Positions 14,501-14,564 of a DNA stretch of 14,564 nt are shown piece after piece; the stretch's first letter is position 1, and every line of letters begins with the position of its first letter. The DNA comes from Anaerolineae bacterium (GTDB lineage: Bacteria; Chloroflexota; Anaerolineae; Anaerolineales; Villigracilaceae). The position numbers and the translations under genes are program-made. The stretch lies in the NCBI GenBank assembly GCA_003524705.1, contig DQGV01000048.1:1-14564 (forward strand), written 5' to 3'. The notes below the pieces were generated by a model. The model ran no database searches, was not told where the DNA came from, and saw nothing but the letters and a program-made list of their open reading frames with translations.

Positions 14501-14564
14501 ATGTTCTTCGGCGCAATCTAAAACGCCTGCCATAAATTCAGCATTCCACAAGCGCGAAACCTGC
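11504..14564 (-). CDS. Cytoplasmic LacI/PBP-type sensor fused to GAF and histidine kinase (5' end outside window)
   Basis: Partial gene of more than 1015 codons; the frame runs open through the right edge, and the TTG at 14551 reads best as an internal Leu (QVSRLWNAEFMAGV). Numbering from that TTG: residues 1-270 are a LacI-type sugar-binding fold (FDGILLSAD, HGYKRIAFIRGP, AIAVSNDRMAFGVLEDLG, AVTGFDN, PLTTVHQ). About 280-580 is a helical region plus a weak GAF-like segment, and 595-735 is a GAF domain. A coiled linker follows, then HisKA with His781 (AAHELRTPLTVIKGYL) and an HATPase domain with N box Asn901, DTGIGID (934-940) and GGGAGLGLAIA. No membrane span is seen, so it should sense a soluble intracellular ligand, probably a sugar. 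No receiver domain is attached. Any DNA-binding domain would lie outside the window; family layout suggests none. Confidence 0.9.
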   Translation of the reverse strand, partial: QVSRLWNAEFMAGVLDCAEEHDVNVVSFSGGKPTPIPSPSGNLSYGLYDLIKPGQFDGILLSADISHGVSLDEVKNFIKIFGDTPIASFAIPIKKIPTTITDNSGGMRAVINHLIKEHGYKRIAFIRGPQGQIESDQRFEAYRAELKANDIRFDEKLVIEGDFSPESGRAAVRTLLDERGIRVQAIAVSNDRMAFGVLEDLGQRGISVPDSIAVTGFDNVGESQSMGVPLTTVHQSFYDIGKKSFEALMKKINGEEVNDVNILPVNLVVRWSCGCLPDSVQKAIVLPREVAHTGRLENKREAAIRALLGAAGIPENDPAKSKYVEVFGSAWDEFLTTLREPDRNTAFLKSVQSIVEVLQQNDYDFNAWQNVVSTFRKYALGGINSNTTMLRAENLFQQARMLVGELSQRAQAYRRLQFEKQEEILNNFSFSMASAMTFEGIGLAISKHFPTLGLERWYVMLYGDVGSPGSVSTPPPQNYQLLLQYDEHSFQIPDDRPLLATGRLVPHGKTPEDRRYQAVVMPLALASNRFGFMWVEMGPHDWDIYVRLKNLLSSALLRTMLVEQREQAQKEVERLFGAEQERRRGAEALSRSSRHLSSLNNIQKLPEQILEQLNQVLPFERGVLLIEDVNGAPVVQAHRGMPKNANLDEFNLKINGVDFYQTVARQGEAVVIADVQSKKWSQPEWLPQDKSWLGVPLYSKDNVIGLLLLSRADDSFSEDDSLLVSNFSAQAAVSLENSRLYNEVTSMNQVMERMVSKRVEELNNAYQTLEKHDKNKSAFIQVAAHELRTPLTVIKGYLGMLKSDPVIQNNQILSPAIDGVLRGTDRLHQVVDSMLDVARLENQTISPHIESVNLGLILRLILKDYVEDVKTRNLNLTLDEAIKQIPALSADPELLKKALDHIIVNAIKFTPDGGSIHIAAKVVEDKKRGDMVELSVKDTGIGIDPEHHKIIFEKLYQLGEVQLHSSSKTNFKGGGAGLGLAIASGIVKALQGTIWVESEKRDEETFPGSTFFIRLPLAK

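Overview
The window looks like a chromosomal segment from a low-GC (roughly 40% by eye) member of the Chloroflexota, most likely class Anaerolineae. This is an inference from gene style, not a database hit. The supporting features are a soluble LacI-type sensor domain fused to GAF and histidine-kinase modules, a Thermus-like alpha-oxoamine synthase, a methyltransferase with a C-terminal zinc ribbon, a membrane-anchored zinc-ribbon protein, and abundant short palindromic intergenic repeats. No phage, transposase, CRISPR array or obvious genomic island is visible.

Layout. (1) 12-3744 (+): a tightly packed operon of a GT87-like membrane glycosyltransferase, a SAM methyltransferase, a GT2 glycosyltransferase and a PLP-dependent glycine C-acetyltransferase/alpha-oxoamine synthase. 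Genes overlap or nearly abut. (2) 3745-4060: an exactly phased 9-bp repeat array, an extended -10 promoter, two serine tRNAs (UGA and GCU anticodons) and a bidirectional terminator. (3) 4094-6905 (-): a secreted/membrane zinc-ribbon protein, then the pantothenate genes panE and panB, which overlap by ATGA. (4) 6906-7219: a non-coding divergent region with a 118-bp composite palindromic element, followed by a small YtxH-type protein (+). (5) 7471-9069: a GT4 glycosyltransferase (-) and a single-domain response regulator (+), divergent and both apparently leaderless. (6) 9165-11444 (+): UDP-glucose 6-dehydrogenase and a methyltransferase with a Trm112-like tail, separated by a symmetric 5+5 array of the same 9-bp repeat. 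(7) 11504-14564 (-): a very large LacI-PBP/GAF/histidine kinase, cut by the right window edge.

How it fits together: GT87, GT2, GT4, Ugd and the two methyltransferases point to envelope or exopolysaccharide assembly. Ugd would supply UDP-glucuronate, and the GT2 resembles enzymes that load polyprenyl phosphates. panB-panE make pantoate for coenzyme A. The orphan response regulator and the cytoplasmic sensor kinase are signalling genes, but nothing here shows that they are partners.

The most unusual signals are non-coding or mutational: the two 9-bp-phased repeat arrays sharing units; a family of GTAGGG-ended palindromes, one inside a coding frame and one supplying a stop codon; and an apparent compensated frameshift in the NAD-binding glycine motif of Ugd.
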